A stretch of DNA of 64,000 bases from Nocardia sienata NBRC 100364 (GTDB lineage Bacteria > Actinomycetota > Actinomycetes > Mycobacteriales > Mycobacteriaceae), in NCBI RefSeq assembly GCF_001613205.1, contig NZ_BDBX01000044.1, positions 1 to 64,000 on the forward strand, given 5' to 3'. Positions 35,237 through 44,346 of this stretch are shown in pieces; position 1 is the first letter of the stretch; the number at the start of each line of letters is the position of its first letter. The translations under genes and the position numbers were made by a program. Under the pieces are notes generated by a model that made no database searches, was not told where the DNA came from, and saw nothing but the letters and a program-made list of their open reading frames with translations.

Positions 35237-36874
35237 TCAGTGCACGGTCGTGACGATCAACTCCCCGTCCGCGTGCTGTGCTCGCAACCGTTTCTTGTCG
35301 AACTTGCCGACGCTGGTCTTGGGCACCTCGGCGATGAAGGTCCAGTACTCCGGCAGCTGCCATTTCGCGAAACGTTCCGCGAGGAATTCGCGCAGCTCCG
35401 CCGGTTCCACCGACACACCCTCGGCCGCCACGATCGCCACCAGCGGACGCTCGTCCCACTTCTCGTCGGGAATACCGATCACCGCCGCCTCGGCCACCGC
35501 GGGATGACCCATCACCGCGTTCTCCAGATCCACCGAGGAGATCCACTCACCGCCGGACTTGATCACATCCTTGGACCGGTCGACCAGCGTCAGGTAGCCG
35601 TCCGGGCTGATCTTGCCCACATCCCCCGTGCGCAACCACCCGTCGTCGAATTTGCCGGGGTCCACCTCCACCCCGTCGGGTGAATAGTAAGAGCCGGTGA
35701 TCCACGGCCCGCGGACCTCGACCTCGCCCAGGGAGGTGCCGTCATTGGGCACCACGTTCCCGTCGTCGCCCACCAGACGGGCCTGCACCCCGGCCGGGAA
35801 CCGCCCCTGGGTGACCCGGTAGGCCCAGGCCTCGTCCTCGGTCACTCCCTGCGGCGGCTGCGCCACACTGCCCAGCGGCGAGGTCTCGGTCATTCCCCAG
35901 GCGTGGATCACCCGCACCCCGTGCTTCTGCTCGAACGCCTTCATCATCGACGGCGGCGCGGCCGAGCCACCCACCACCACCGAACGCAGATGCGTGATGT
36001 CCTGCGGATGAGCGTCCAGCGCGGCCAGCACCCCGCCCCAGATGGTCGGCACCGCCGCCGCGAAGGTGGGTTTCACCACCGCCATCATTTCCAGCAGCGG
36101 CACGGGCTGCAGGAACCGGTCGGGCATCAGCAGGTTCGCCCCGGTCAGCAGCGCCGCGTAGGGCAACCCCCAGGCATTGGCGTGGAACAGCGGCACGATC
36201 GCGAGCATGGTGTCGTCATTGCGCGTGCCCATCGACGAGGGCGTGGTGGCCTGCATGGCGTGCAGCCAGTTGGACCGATGGGAGTAGACGACCCCTTTCG
36301 GATCGCCGGTGGTGCCGGAGGTGTAGCACATCGACGACGGCGAGCGCTCGTCCAGCACCGGAAAGTCGAATTCGGCAGGGTATTTCGCCAGCAGCTCGGT
36401 GTAATCGTGCACGGTGACGCCTTCGGGCGCGGCCAGCGACGCGGCGTCACCGTTCACCACGATCACATGCCGGACCGTTTTCAGATGCGGCAGGTACTGG
36501 GCGAACATCGGCACCAGACTGGAGTCGACCAGCACCACCTGGTCCTCGGCATGGTTGGCCACGAAGATCAACTGCTCCGCCGAGAGGCGGATGTTCAGCG
36601 CGTGCAGCACCGCTCCCATGGCCGGGATCGCGATATAGGCCACGAAATGCTCGTTGTTGTTCCACATGAACGTGCCGACCCGGTCGCCTTCGCCGATACC
36701 CAGGTCGGTGAGCGCGTTGGCCAGCCGGGCCGAGTCGGCCCCGACCTCGCGGTAGGTCATGGTGCGCACCCCGTCCCCGGTCCAGGTGGACACCGTGGAA
36801 TCGCCGACGAAGGTGGACGCGTAGCGCAGCAGCGTGGCCAATGACAGCTGGTCGTCCATCATGGTGCTCAACAT
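35237..36874 (-). CDS. Fatty-acyl-CoA ligase (FadD/AlkK-like)
   Basis: 545-aa AMP-forming acyl-CoA synthetase that would activate medium- or long-chain fatty acids to CoA thioesters. The AMP-binding P-loop Y-T-S-G-T-T-G-D-P-K-G is at about residues 184-194, the H-A-W-G-M-T-E-T motif follows in the middle, and the C-terminal lysine lies in S-V-G-K-F-D-K-K. The N-terminus resembles AlkK-type medium-chain ligases. The ATG at 36874 matches the family start and has AGGGG upstream; a longer frame to 36958 is not supported. It is divergent from the flavin monooxygenase gene; a shared degradation pathway is possible but unproven. Confidence 0.9.
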   Translation of the reverse strand: MLSTMMDDQLSLATLLRYASTFVGDSTVSTWTGDGVRTMTYREVGADSARLANALTDLGIGEGDRVGTFMWNNNEHFVAYIAIPAMGAVLHALNIRLSAEQLIFVANHAEDQVVLVDSSLVPMFAQYLPHLKTVRHVIVVNGDAASLAAPEGVTVHDYTELLAKYPAEFDFPVLDERSPSSMCYTSGTTGDPKGVVYSHRSNWLHAMQATTPSSMGTRNDDTMLAIVPLFHANAWGLPYAALLTGANLLMPDRFLQPVPLLEMMAVVKPTFAAAVPTIWGGVLAALDAHPQDITHLRSVVVGGSAAPPSMMKAFEQKHGVRVIHAWGMTETSPLGSVAQPPQGVTEDEAWAYRVTQGRFPAGVQARLVGDDGNVVPNDGTSLGEVEVRGPWITGSYYSPDGVEVDPGKFDDGWLRTGDVGKISPDGYLTLVDRSKDVIKSGGEWISSVDLENAVMGHPAVAEAAVIGIPDEKWDERPLVAIVAAEGVSVEPAELREFLAERFAKWQLPEYWTFIAEVPKTSVGKFDKKRLRAQHADGELIVTTVH

Positions 36875-37446
36875 CGGAAATACCCCTAACTCATCTGGGC
36901 GGCGGACGGTCGCGCGGTGCGTCCGGGTCACGCTCCTGTGAGACACAGGAACGGACATGACTCACATCACACACCGCCGAACAGTACCGTGCAGTAGCCG
37001 GGCGCGGTGAAGGTAGACAGAAACCGGGTGGATTCACCGGGGGCGCTGCTCAGCGCGGAGAAGAGGCGAACCGATGATCGGCGCCGGACGGCGGGATGGA
37101 ACGCAATGCCCGCGACGCCCCCTGCGGGCCACCGGCACTGCGCCATCGCCGCCGAGCACTCCACTGTGATAACGGGGATTCCGGCCCGCTGCCAAGTCAG
37201 ATAACGAAATGACATCCAAACGAGACACGAACCCGGTTCGCGACCCATTGATAGGACAAATACTCGCAGTTCAAAAGCCCGTGGACCACCGGTTTCACCC
37301 GTTCAGGCGGAAACCGCCGGGCCTGGCGAGCGCTCGCTTACATATGCACGGGCATCGCCTCCGCGGCCTGATTTCGTGGCCGGAAATCTCGATTCACTGA
37401 CCGTCGTTCTCTTCGGCGGCACCGCCGCCCGACCTACCCTGAGCAC
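36875..37446. other. 572-bp divergent intergenic region
   Basis: Lies between the acyl-CoA ligase and the monooxygenase. No supported gene is seen. The segment 37180-37400 is clearly less GC-rich than the flanks and probably holds the monooxygenase promoter; no confident -35/-10 pair was found. Confidence 0.4.
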
Positions 37447-38907
37447 ATGACATCGCCGTCGATCATCATCATCGGGGCCGGGTTCGGTGGGCTCGGTATG
37501 GGACTGGAGCTCCTGCGTTCCGGAGTGAAAGATTTCGCCATCCTCGAGCGCGCGCAGGACTTCGGCGGCGTATGGCGCGAGAACACCTACCCCGGCGCGG
37601 CCTGCGATGTCCCGTCCCCGCTGTACTCGTGGTCCTTCGAACCGCGCTCCGATTGGCCCCGCCGCTTCTCCGAGCAGGCCGATATCCACGACTACATGCG
37701 CCGCGTGGTCGGCAAATACGATCTGCAACGCCACATCCGTTTCGGCACCGAGATCAGCGACGCCGAATACGACGAGACCACCGCGAAGTGGCAGATCCGC
37801 ACCACCGGCGGCGAACAGCTCACCGCCGACGTCCTGATCTCCGCCGTCGGCCAGCTCTCCCGCCCCGCCATGCCGAACATCCCCGGTATCGACACCTTCG
37901 CCGGACCGGCGTTTCATTCCGCCGAATGGGACCACGCGATCGACCTCACCGGTAAACGCGTCGCCTGTATCGGCACCGGCGCCAGCGCCATCCAGTACAT
38001 CCCCCGTATCCAGCCGCTCACCGAACACCTCACGCTCTTCCAGCGTTCCGCCGCGTGGGTCCTGCCCAAGGCCGACGCCGCCTACGCCCCCCGCCACCAC
38101 GCCGTGTTCAAGTACATTCCGCCGGTCCGCTGGGCCGAACGCTTCGGCTGGTGGATGTTCTTCGAGGTCATGGCCCTGGCCCTCACCGACCTCCAGGGCA
38201 TCCAGGCCCCTGTGGTGAAGGTCGCCGACGCCCACCGCACCCGCCAGGTCCCCGACCCGATCCTGCGCGAGAAACTCACCCCCGACTACGCCCCCGGCTG
38301 CAAACGCGCCCTCTTCTCCAACGACTACTTCCCCGCCCTGAGCCGGCCGAACGTCACCGTGGAGACCAACCCCATCACCGAGATCACCCCCACGGGCGTG
38401 CGCACCGCCGACGGAATCCACCACGAAGTCGATGTCATCATCTACGGCACCGGCTTCAAGGGCACCGAATTCCTCGCCCCCATGAACATCTACGGCGCGG
38501 GTGGCCGCAAACTCGCCGACACCTGGGCCGCCGAAGGCGCCCGCGCCTACCTCGGCGTCTCGGTACCGGAATTCCCCAACCTGTTCATGATGTACGGCCC
38601 GAACACCAACGTCGGCTCCGGCTCCATCGTCTACATGCTGGAAGCGCAGGCCCGCTACATCCGCCAGGCCGTCGAATACCTGCGCGAAAACCCCGGCCGG
38701 GGCCTGTCCGCCCGCCCGGAAACCGAACAGCGCTGGGACGATTGGCTACAGAAACGCCTGAAGGACACCCCCTGGAACTTCTGCTCCAGCTGGTACCGCA
38801 ACGCCTCGGGCCGCATCACCAACAACTGGCCGGGCGCCACGGTCCTCTACCGCTGGAAGACACGCCGCTTCGACCCCGCCGACTACGAGACCAGCCGCGC
38901 GGCCTGA
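37447..38907 (+). CDS. Flavin-containing monooxygenase, Baeyer-Villiger type
   Basis: 486-aa class B flavoprotein monooxygenase (FAD plus NADPH). The first dinucleotide motif G-A-G-F-G-G is at residues 10-15 and the second G-T-G-A-S at 176-180. Between them F-A-G-P-A-F-H-S-A-E-W-D (151-162) matches the type I Baeyer-Villiger fingerprint F-x-G-x-x-x-H-x-x-x-W-(P/D). The enzyme would insert oxygen next to a ketone or oxidise a heteroatom; the substrate is unknown. The ATG at 37447 begins directly at the FAD-binding strand. The start of the tRNA gene is 78 bp downstream. Confidence 0.92.
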   Translation: MTSPSIIIIGAGFGGLGMGLELLRSGVKDFAILERAQDFGGVWRENTYPGAACDVPSPLYSWSFEPRSDWPRRFSEQADIHDYMRRVVGKYDLQRHIRFGTEISDAEYDETTAKWQIRTTGGEQLTADVLISAVGQLSRPAMPNIPGIDTFAGPAFHSAEWDHAIDLTGKRVACIGTGASAIQYIPRIQPLTEHLTLFQRSAAWVLPKADAAYAPRHHAVFKYIPPVRWAERFGWWMFFEVMALALTDLQGIQAPVVKVADAHRTRQVPDPILREKLTPDYAPGCKRALFSNDYFPALSRPNVTVETNPITEITPTGVRTADGIHHEVDVIIYGTGFKGTEFLAPMNIYGAGGRKLADTWAAEGARAYLGVSVPEFPNLFMMYGPNTNVGSGSIVYMLEAQARYIRQAVEYLRENPGRGLSARPETEQRWDDWLQKRLKDTPWNFCSSWYRNASGRITNNWPGATVLYRWKTRRFDPADYETSRAA

Positions 38908-38985
38908 CCCCGTCCGGGGCCGCTCCCCACGATGCGGCCCCGAAGCGGGTCACCCGGTAGACTCTGCCCACCGGCCACGGCCCGG

Positions 38986-39058
38986 GCCCTCGTAGCTCAG
39001 GGGATAGAGCACCGCTCTCCTAAAGCGGGTGTCGCAGGTTCGAATCCTGCCGAGGGCA
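38986..39058 (+). tRNA. tRNA-Arg (anticodon CCU)
   Basis: 73-nt cloverleaf without encoded CCA. The acceptor arm GCCCTCG pairs with CGAGGGC (39051-39057), the D arm is GCTC...GAGC, the anticodon stem CCGCT/AGCGG encloses loop CTCCTAA with anticodon CCT at 39019-39021, the T arm GCAGG/CCTGC encloses TTCGAAT, and the discriminator is A39058. Its 3' end is the attachment site of the genomic island that follows. Confidence 0.97.
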
Positions 39059-39059
39059 C
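39041..39059 (+). other. Left attachment site (attL core)
   Basis: CGAATCCTGCCGAGGGCAC covers the T-loop end, T stem and acceptor strand of tRNA-Arg and matches the right copy at all 19 positions. Identity stops at the preceding base and after the final C. Confidence 0.75.
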
Positions 39060-39060
39060 A

Positions 39061-39084
39061 ACCTGCGACAGCGTTTCCGCAGGT
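39061..39084 (+). terminator. Short hairpin after tRNA-Arg
   Basis: ACCTGCG (39061-39067) pairs with CGCAGGT (39078-39084) around a 10-nt loop; no T-run follows. It is a possible tRNA terminator or part of the recombination site. Confidence 0.35.
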
Positions 39085-39195
39085 CAACAGGATTTCCTGA
39101 TCCTCAACAGGCTTGTGAATAATCAATAGAACGCATATATGCAGGTCAAACGGTTGCCCTGATTCGATCCTCCAGGAAACACAAAACAAGGGCAA

Positions 39196-40299
39196 CTAGT
39201 GTTCCGCGCCTGAAATCCGTTGAATATATCGGGCTAGGGAGTCGAGGATCTCCTCGGCGGTTTTCTTCCAGACGAACGGCCGGGGATTCTCGTTCCAGTG
39301 CTCGATCCAGGTGGTGACGTCTTTCTCCAGTGCCGCGACGCTTTTGTGGACACCGCGGCGGGTGATCTGGTCGGTGAGGTATCCGAACCAGCGCTCCACC
39401 TGGTTGAGCCAGGACGACCCGGTCGGGGTGAAATGGACGTGGAAGCGAGGGTGCCGGGCGAGCCATTCGTTGACGATCGGGGTCTTGTGGGTGGCGAGGT
39501 TGTCGCAAACCAGGTGGACATCGAGTTCGGCGGGCACGGTCTTGTCGATCGTGACCAGGAACTTGCGGAACTCGCTCGCGCGGTGGCGGCGGTGCAGCTC
39601 GCCGATCACGGTGCCGTCGGCGATATTGAACGCCGCGAACAGGCTCGTAGTCCCGTGGCGGGCGTAGTCATGGGTGCGGCGCTCGGGCATGCCCGGCATC
39701 ATCGGCAGCACCGGCTGTGAACGGTCCAGGGCCTGCATCTGCGACTTCTCGTCCACACACAACACGACGGCCCGCTCCGGTGGATTGTGGTAAAGGCCGA
39801 CGACATCGACCACTTTCTCCACAAACAGTGGGTCCGTCGACAGTTTGAACCCGTCGACCAGGTGCGGTTTCAGCTCGAACCGCCGCCAGATCCGCCCGAT
39901 CGTCGATTTCGACAGCCCGGTCCGCTCGGCCATCGATGACCGGGACCAATGCGTGGCATCACGCGGTGTCTGTTCCAGGGTCAACGCCAGCACCTGTTCC
40001 ACCCGGTCCAGCAGGATCGACGGCGGCCGGCCCGGCCGCGGCTCGTCGGCCAGCCCGGGCAGACCGTGTTCGATGAAGCGATTCCGCCACTTCGCCACGG
40101 TCATCGGCGTGACACCGACCGCTGCCGCCACATGCGCGTTCGCTGCTCCCGGCTCCGCGGACGCCAGCACGATCCGGCACCGCAGCGCATACGCCTGCGT
40201 CGAGGTCCCCGCCCGCGCACCCCGCACCAACTCCTGCCGCTGCGCCTCGGTCACCACCAACTCCGGACCCGATCTCGGCCGCCCCGTCCTCGCCACCAC
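39196..40299 (-). CDS. IS630 family transposase
   Basis: 367-aa DDE transposase. An N-terminal helix-turn-helix region (about residues 20-135, including V-G-V-T-P-M-T-V-A-K-W-R) precedes the catalytic domain: first Asp in C-V-D-E-K-S, second in L-V-C-D-N-L-A-T-H, and the final acidic residue in N-Q-V-E-R-W-F-G. Its stop codon TAG (39196-39198) is built from the duplicated target TA plus one host base, so termination depends on the insertion site. No frameshift is visible, and the element may be active. Confidence 0.95.
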   Translation of the reverse strand: MVARTGRPRSGPELVVTEAQRQELVRGARAGTSTQAYALRCRIVLASAEPGAANAHVAAAVGVTPMTVAKWRNRFIEHGLPGLADEPRPGRPPSILLDRVEQVLALTLEQTPRDATHWSRSSMAERTGLSKSTIGRIWRRFELKPHLVDGFKLSTDPLFVEKVVDVVGLYHNPPERAVVLCVDEKSQMQALDRSQPVLPMMPGMPERRTHDYARHGTTSLFAAFNIADGTVIGELHRRHRASEFRKFLVTIDKTVPAELDVHLVCDNLATHKTPIVNEWLARHPRFHVHFTPTGSSWLNQVERWFGYLTDQITRRGVHKSVAALEKDVTTWIEHWNENPRPFVWKKTAEEILDSLARYIQRISGAEH

Positions 40300-40340
40300 C
40301 GAATCCTACAATTAGCCAACGAATTTCAGGCGCGGTACAC
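39199..40340 (-). mobile_element. IS630-family insertion sequence, apparently complete
   Basis: 1,142 bp. The terminal inverted repeats at 39199-39222 and 40317-40340 match at 22 of 24 positions and begin GTGT(T/A)CCGCGCCTGAAAT. The element is flanked by TA on both sides (39197-39198 and 40341-40342), the dinucleotide duplication typical of IS630/Tc1-mariner transposition. One full-length transposase gene fills it. Confidence 0.93.
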
Positions 40341-40438
40341 TAGATGTACTGTCCACGGATGTTGGACAGGTACGTCGCTACTTACCGTCCGGTCCGGATG
40401 TTGCCGGATCGACAACTCCGCCCCGGCCGCCGACTCAC

Positions 40439-40873
40439 TCACCGGAACAAGGACTCCGGCACCACCGAGGAGGCGGGCGGATGGGTGACGGCGCAGGCCA
40501 GGTACCTCCCAACCTGGGGCACTGCCTCCACTGGATGCTGGGCGTTGACTGTGTCCGCAATTTCACGTAGCTGCCATCCGTGCTCGCCACGAACCAGCAC
40601 TGCCAGGACGAAACCGCTGGCGGCGTACAGGCTCAGGTCGTGCCGCAGCAGTTCGGTCCCGTCGCGCGCATCCACCAACCGGTAGAACGGATTCTCGATT
40701 TCGGCGAAGCTCTGCCCCGTGTAACAGGTGACCAACAGGACGATCCGGTCGACCACAGCCGGAACGCGGGTGAAATCGATCGAGACGACCTCGTTGTCGC
40801 CTTTGCCGTCACCAGTGACACTGTCACCGAGATGCCGCACGGAGCCGTCTTGGGAGCCCGACCACGAGCAGCA
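40439..40873 (-). pseudogene. TerD-family stress protein, truncated
   Basis: The readable portion has the TerD core H-L-G-D-S-V-T-G-D-G-K-G-D-N-E, which binds Ca2+ in intact homologues, then D-R-I-V-L-L-V-T and N-P-F-Y-R-L-V-D. Homologues are about 190 aa; here only about 133 aa remain from the GTG at 40840. The frame extends a few family-like residues further (G-S-Q-D-G-S-V) before homology stops at about 40873. The N-terminal third and probably the true C-terminus are missing. Intact TerD proteins are associated with tellurite and general stress tolerance; this copy is a remnant. Confidence 0.7.
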
Positions 40874-40875
40874 CG

Positions 40876-41000
40876 CCCGGGCACGAGAGTTCCTACAGCA
40901 GTGCCGGGAACGGGCCCTCGACAGCGCCGAACGACTGCGCCGCCACCTGGCCTACGCCAACGAATTCGGCGAACTCCTCGACGCCCGCACCCACCCCTGA
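40876..41000 (+). pseudogene. Unidentified C-terminal gene fragment
   Basis: About 40 codons with coding-like helical sequence (A-R-E-F-L-Q-Q-C-R-E-R-A-L-D-S-A-E-R-L-R-R) ending at TGA 41000. It abuts the truncated end of the TerD remnant on the opposite strand and has no start of its own. The parent family is not recognised. Confidence 0.4.
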
Positions 41001-41023
41001 CCCGGGCCCCGCCCGGAAGTCAC

Positions 41024-42085
41024 CTACCGGCCGGGGTCGGCGGTATCGCGGTGGGCGGGAAGCAGCACCGTGGCGGCCGCAGCCGCCACCATCGCCACCG
41101 TGATCGCGGTGAACGCCCGGTTGTAGCCCTCCAGACCACCTGGGGCGGCCACCGTGATCAGCACCGCCAATCCCAGCGCCGCGCCGATCTCCTTGGTGGT
41201 GGTCATCAACCCTGCCGCCGCACCCGCATCCGCACCGGCCACCCCGACAGTGACCGCAGCGGTGACCGGGGTGTTCAACAGGCGGCCCACGTCGATGCTG
41301 AACACCACCGCCGGACCGAGAATCCCGGCCACATAATTACTGCCGGTGTGCAGCTGGGCCTGCCGCACAAACCCGGCCGCCGCCACCACGGCACCCACCG
41401 CGATCAGCACCCGGGAATCGAACGACCGCATCAACCCCGGCGCCGATCACGATGGCGGCCAAGGTGTGCGGCAGGAACGCCAGCCCGGTCTGCATCGAAA
41501 GCGTGAGAAAGTACCACATCGGATTCAGGCAGGCACCGGCCCACAGCAGGATCAGGTTCCCGTCGGTCACCGACCGGATCCGCAACAGCCGTACCGGGAT
41601 CAACGGCGCCCGCACCCACCGCGCCTGCACCATCACGAAAACCGCCAGCAGGACGGCGCGCGCGGCGAGCCCGGCCAGCGTGGACACCGCAGTCCAGCCG
41701 CGGTCCGCAGCCTGCCCGACCCCATATGCCGGGGTGACGAGCCCCACGGTGACCAGCACCGCCTCCGCGACATCCAACCGCGGCCGGAGAGCCGGGCGGT
41801 CCGCGGTGATCACCCGCACTGCCACCACCAGCACGAGGGTCCCGATCGGGACGTTGATCAGCAGCGTTGTCCGCCACGACCACCACTCGGTCAGCACACC
41901 CCCCCACAGATTTCCCGGGGTGCCGCCGGCCACCCCAGCGCGGTCCATACCGCCAACGCCCGCGTCCGGGCCGCGCCCGCGGCGAAGGCCGCGGCTACGA
42001 TCGCCAACGTCACCGGCGCCAGCACCGCCGCCCCCACACCCTGCACCGCCCGGGCCCCGATCAGCCACGCCCCCGAACCGGCCAT
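41024..42085 (-). pseudogene. MFS drug transporter (EmrB/QacA type), frameshifted and truncated
   Basis: Three reading-frame segments join into one transporter. About 42085-41930 carries the motif A-R-A-V-Q-G-V-G-A-A-V-L-A-P; about 41935-41437 starts G-G-V-L-T-E-W-W-S-W-R and holds six or so membrane segments; 41434-41024 starts R-S-F-D-S-R-V-L-I-A-V-G and holds the last segments. Two frameshifts (near 41,930 and 41,437) separate them, and the first two membrane helices are absent at the 5' end. The gene is therefore non-functional; intact relatives export drugs using the proton gradient. Confidence 0.8.
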
Positions 42086-42108
42086 ACAGCAGGTCGGTTC
42101 GGGTCGGC

Positions 42109-42621
42109 ATGAAGGTTCGGTGGTCCCATCCCTTCGGTGACGGCACCTCCGGATCGACGTTCGGTGCGGATGGTCCGATCGCCGATACGGGCGCGGACGG
42201 CACGGCTGTGGAGTACGGTCGGCGGCGCAGGTTCGATGAGGTGGTCGCCTGGTGCGCGGCGTGCACCGATCTCGCCGACCGCGGGTATCCCGAATGTTGG
42301 CGTGGACCGGTCTGGGCCCGAGTGTCGAGTCCGCAGGACCAGGATATGCACCAGCGGCGTCTTTACTACGGGGACGGCTTCGGTCTGGACCGAGACGGCC
42401 GGGACCTGGTCCTGGCCGTCTGGCAAGTCCATATCGCGCCGGCCGAGGAACTGGCCGCGGTGTGGCTGGCAGCCGAAGCGTCGAGCACGCACGCCGAGAG
42501 TTGGCGGCCTCCGCGCACGTCGCCCGCGACGCCGGTGCCTCATGGGCCGGTATCAGGCGCGAGACCGGTGTCTCTGCGCAGATTGCGCGCCAGGGGTGGC
42601 CCGACCCCCGCCGACCACTGA
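42109..42621 (+). pseudogene. Small hypothetical protein with probable frameshift near its HTH end
   Basis: ATG 42109 opens a 170-aa frame beginning MKVRWSHPFGDG. The first 125 residues look coding (C-x-x-C around W-C-A-A-C, then R-R-L-Y-Y-G-D-G). From about 42,490 the frame turns Arg/Pro-rich, whereas the next frame reads E-H-A-R-R-E-L-A-A-S-A-H-V-A-R-D-A-G-A-S-W and resembles a helix-turn-helix. A single-base shift near 42,485 would join the two halves. Family and function are not recognised. Confidence 0.5.
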
Positions 42622-42689
42622 CGCACGGTGGGAGACCGGCCCCCAACGGTGCAGCCCCGGCGCAGCCGGGCAGGTCTCCGATTCTGGAC

Positions 42690-42880
42690 AGCCGAGCAGC
42701 TGGGAATGGTCCGACGAGATCACGGCCTTGCGCGGCTCCGGCCCCTGCGAGGTGAAACCGACCACCGAACTGCTGTTGAAGCACAAACACCCCGACGACC
42801 GCGCCCAGGAACACTTGGCCCCGGTGATCGAGACCGGACAGCCGTTCCGTAGCCGCCACCTCACCACCGCCCCACGAACA
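42690..42880 (+). pseudogene. PAS-domain remnant
   Basis: About 60 codons resemble the PAS fold of actinobacterial PAS-ANTAR proteins: S-W-E-W-S-D-E-I-T-A-L, then P-T-T-E-L-L-L-K-H-K-H-P-D-D-R-A, then T-G-Q-P-F-R-S-R-H. There is no credible start, and the expected ANTAR RNA-binding domain does not follow. A decayed fragment. Confidence 0.6.
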
Positions 42881-43109
42881 GCCCACACCCCCGCCGCTGG
42901 CAGCCTCGGGCTGCTCGAGCACGGCACCGAGCCACCAACGGCAGGTCCAGAGAGAAGCTGACTGTTCAACCCACCTCCGGCACCGCCGACATAGCCATTC
43001 GAGCACCGGATAAACATCCCCCGGTCGGCGCCCACTTCCCGCGCGCCCGGCCACGCGCCAGCTCCCGAAGCAGCATTCGGGCGGGGCCGCCGCTCCGGAA
43101 AAAGCCCGT

Positions 43110-43565
43110 TCATTGTTCCGAATGGTCCGCGACGGGGCGGACGGCGGCGCGCATCTGCGCTTCGGCGCGGGCCGCAGTTGTGGCGGGATCGATCACCAGC
43201 AATCGTATGCACCGATCGTGCAGGCCGAATACGTACATCACCGTGTCCGGTTGGTCCGGCAGGGGTCCGGTGACCTCGATCCCGTCAGGCGGGTCGATTC
43301 CCCGCTGGGACAGGCTCAGCGAATTCCAGTCGAAGGCGATCCGTGTGGTGACCCCCAGTCGTGTGGTGAGGGCGCTGATCAGATCGTGCAGTTCGTTGGT
43401 GACGTTGTCGGTTCTGGGCCACCATGCACCGTCGATGCGTTCGGGACGTTGCGCGGGCGCGCCGAGCAGTAGTCGCGGTGTGCGGGTGGGTGCGGCGAAC
43501 GGTTGTCCGCCGCCTGTCGTGGCCTGGAATCGACCGGAACCTGTAGTCTGCGGGTCATATGTCAT
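43110..43565 (-). CDS. DUF5994-like protein (copy 1)
   Basis: 151 aa, cytoplasmic, function unknown. It has the family's G-A-W-W-P-R-T segment, a W-N-S or D-W position in the middle and a C-terminal I-R-L-L-V-I-D-P-A-T-T-A-A segment. The ATG at 43565 overlaps the stop of the upstream paralogue (ATGA) and has AAGGAGG 7 bp upstream, so the two are translationally coupled. It is one of three related genes in the island, all on the minus strand. Confidence 0.78.
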   Translation of the reverse strand: MTYDPQTTGSGRFQATTGGGQPFAAPTRTPRLLLGAPAQRPERIDGAWWPRTDNVTNELHDLISALTTRLGVTTRIAFDWNSLSLSQRGIDPPDGIEVTGPLPDQPDTVMYVFGLHDRCIRLLVIDPATTAARAEAQMRAAVRPVADHSEQ

Positions 43566-44143
43566 ACCGACCTCCTTGGAGTCACCTGAGTGAAGGTGCT
43601 GCCTGCCGGGACCAGGGCTCGGCCACCTTCGTCGTCCCAGCGGAGCAACGCGTCCGCGTTCTGCGTGTACTCGAGCATCTGCCGATCGGTGTCCGCCACC
43701 AGTTCGTGGGCGGTGAGTTCGTTGCCGGGCCGGGACGCGGCGGACAGCAGCGCCTGCGCGGTCGCGGGCCCGGTGAGCGGGGGTATCACCAGCAGCACGA
43801 GGCGGGTCCGGTCCACGCCGAGGACACAGACGGTATGCGCGGGTAGATGCCGATAGCCGTCCAGACGAACCGAACGTCCGCCGAGCGTCGTCCGCTTCGG
43901 CGCGGGTTGCCAATCGTCGGTGTTGTACATGATGCGATCGACCGGGCGAACTCGCCCGCGCTGTAGCGCCTCGACATCGAGAGCGGCCAGCTCGGCGACC
44001 AGATCGTCGGTGTGCGGCCACCAGGCACCGTGCACTGTCCCGAGTCGCGGTGTCGATCGCCGCCGCGATGCCGGCGGCGGGCCGGTGCAGAGGGAGAAGC
44101 GGGTGGAGCGATCCAGACGGATCCGCTCGTGTTGCAGCGTCAT
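43562..44143 (-). CDS. DUF5994-like protein (copy 2)
   Basis: 193 aa. The shared core is G-A-W-W-P-H-T-D-D-L-V-A-E-L, then N-T-D-D-W, then G-G-R-S-V-R-L-D-G-Y, then L-V-L-L-V-I-P-P. A C-terminal tail of about 45 residues, absent from the other copies, contains R-Q-M-L-E-Y-T. The ATG at 44143 has AGGAG upstream. First gene of a two-gene operon with copy 1. A 22-bp direct repeat lies in its promoter region. Biochemical function unknown. Confidence 0.78.
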   Translation of the reverse strand: MTLQHERIRLDRSTRFSLCTGPPPASRRRSTPRLGTVHGAWWPHTDDLVAELAALDVEALQRGRVRPVDRIMYNTDDWQPAPKRTTLGGRSVRLDGYRHLPAHTVCVLGVDRTRLVLLVIPPLTGPATAQALLSAASRPGNELTAHELVADTDRQMLEYTQNADALLRWDDEGGRALVPAGSTFTQVTPRRSV

Positions 44144-44176
44144 CGCGACGCTCCTGACCGGGACCGAGTGGTCCCT

Positions 44177-44220
44177 GCTCATTGAAGGGTGGGTGAAGGC
44201 TCATTCAAGGGTGGGTGAAG
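44177..44220 (-). repeat. 22-bp direct repeat upstream of the DUF5994-like operon
   Basis: Two abutting copies (44177-44198 and 44199-44220) beginning GCTCATT and ending GGGTGGGTGAAG differ at one base. They end 34 bp upstream of the ATG at 44143. The 22-bp period is two helical turns, as expected for a repeated activator or repressor site. Confidence 0.6.
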
Positions 44221-44346
44221 CTCCGAGGAAGATCACCCGAAGTGCCCGGCCTCGGATGCTCGAGATCTCGGTACGGCGGGTGGCCGATGGGCCTCGGTGG
44301 CCGGGCTTCGGCGCCGGGCGGAGCGCGCCGGCTATCGAGCGCCTGC

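Noticed and set aside
39153..39196. Inverted 8-bp repeat GTTGCCCT/AGGGCAAC beside the IS as an older element end
   Set aside because: Too short and isolated; the true IS ends are at 39199 and 40340.
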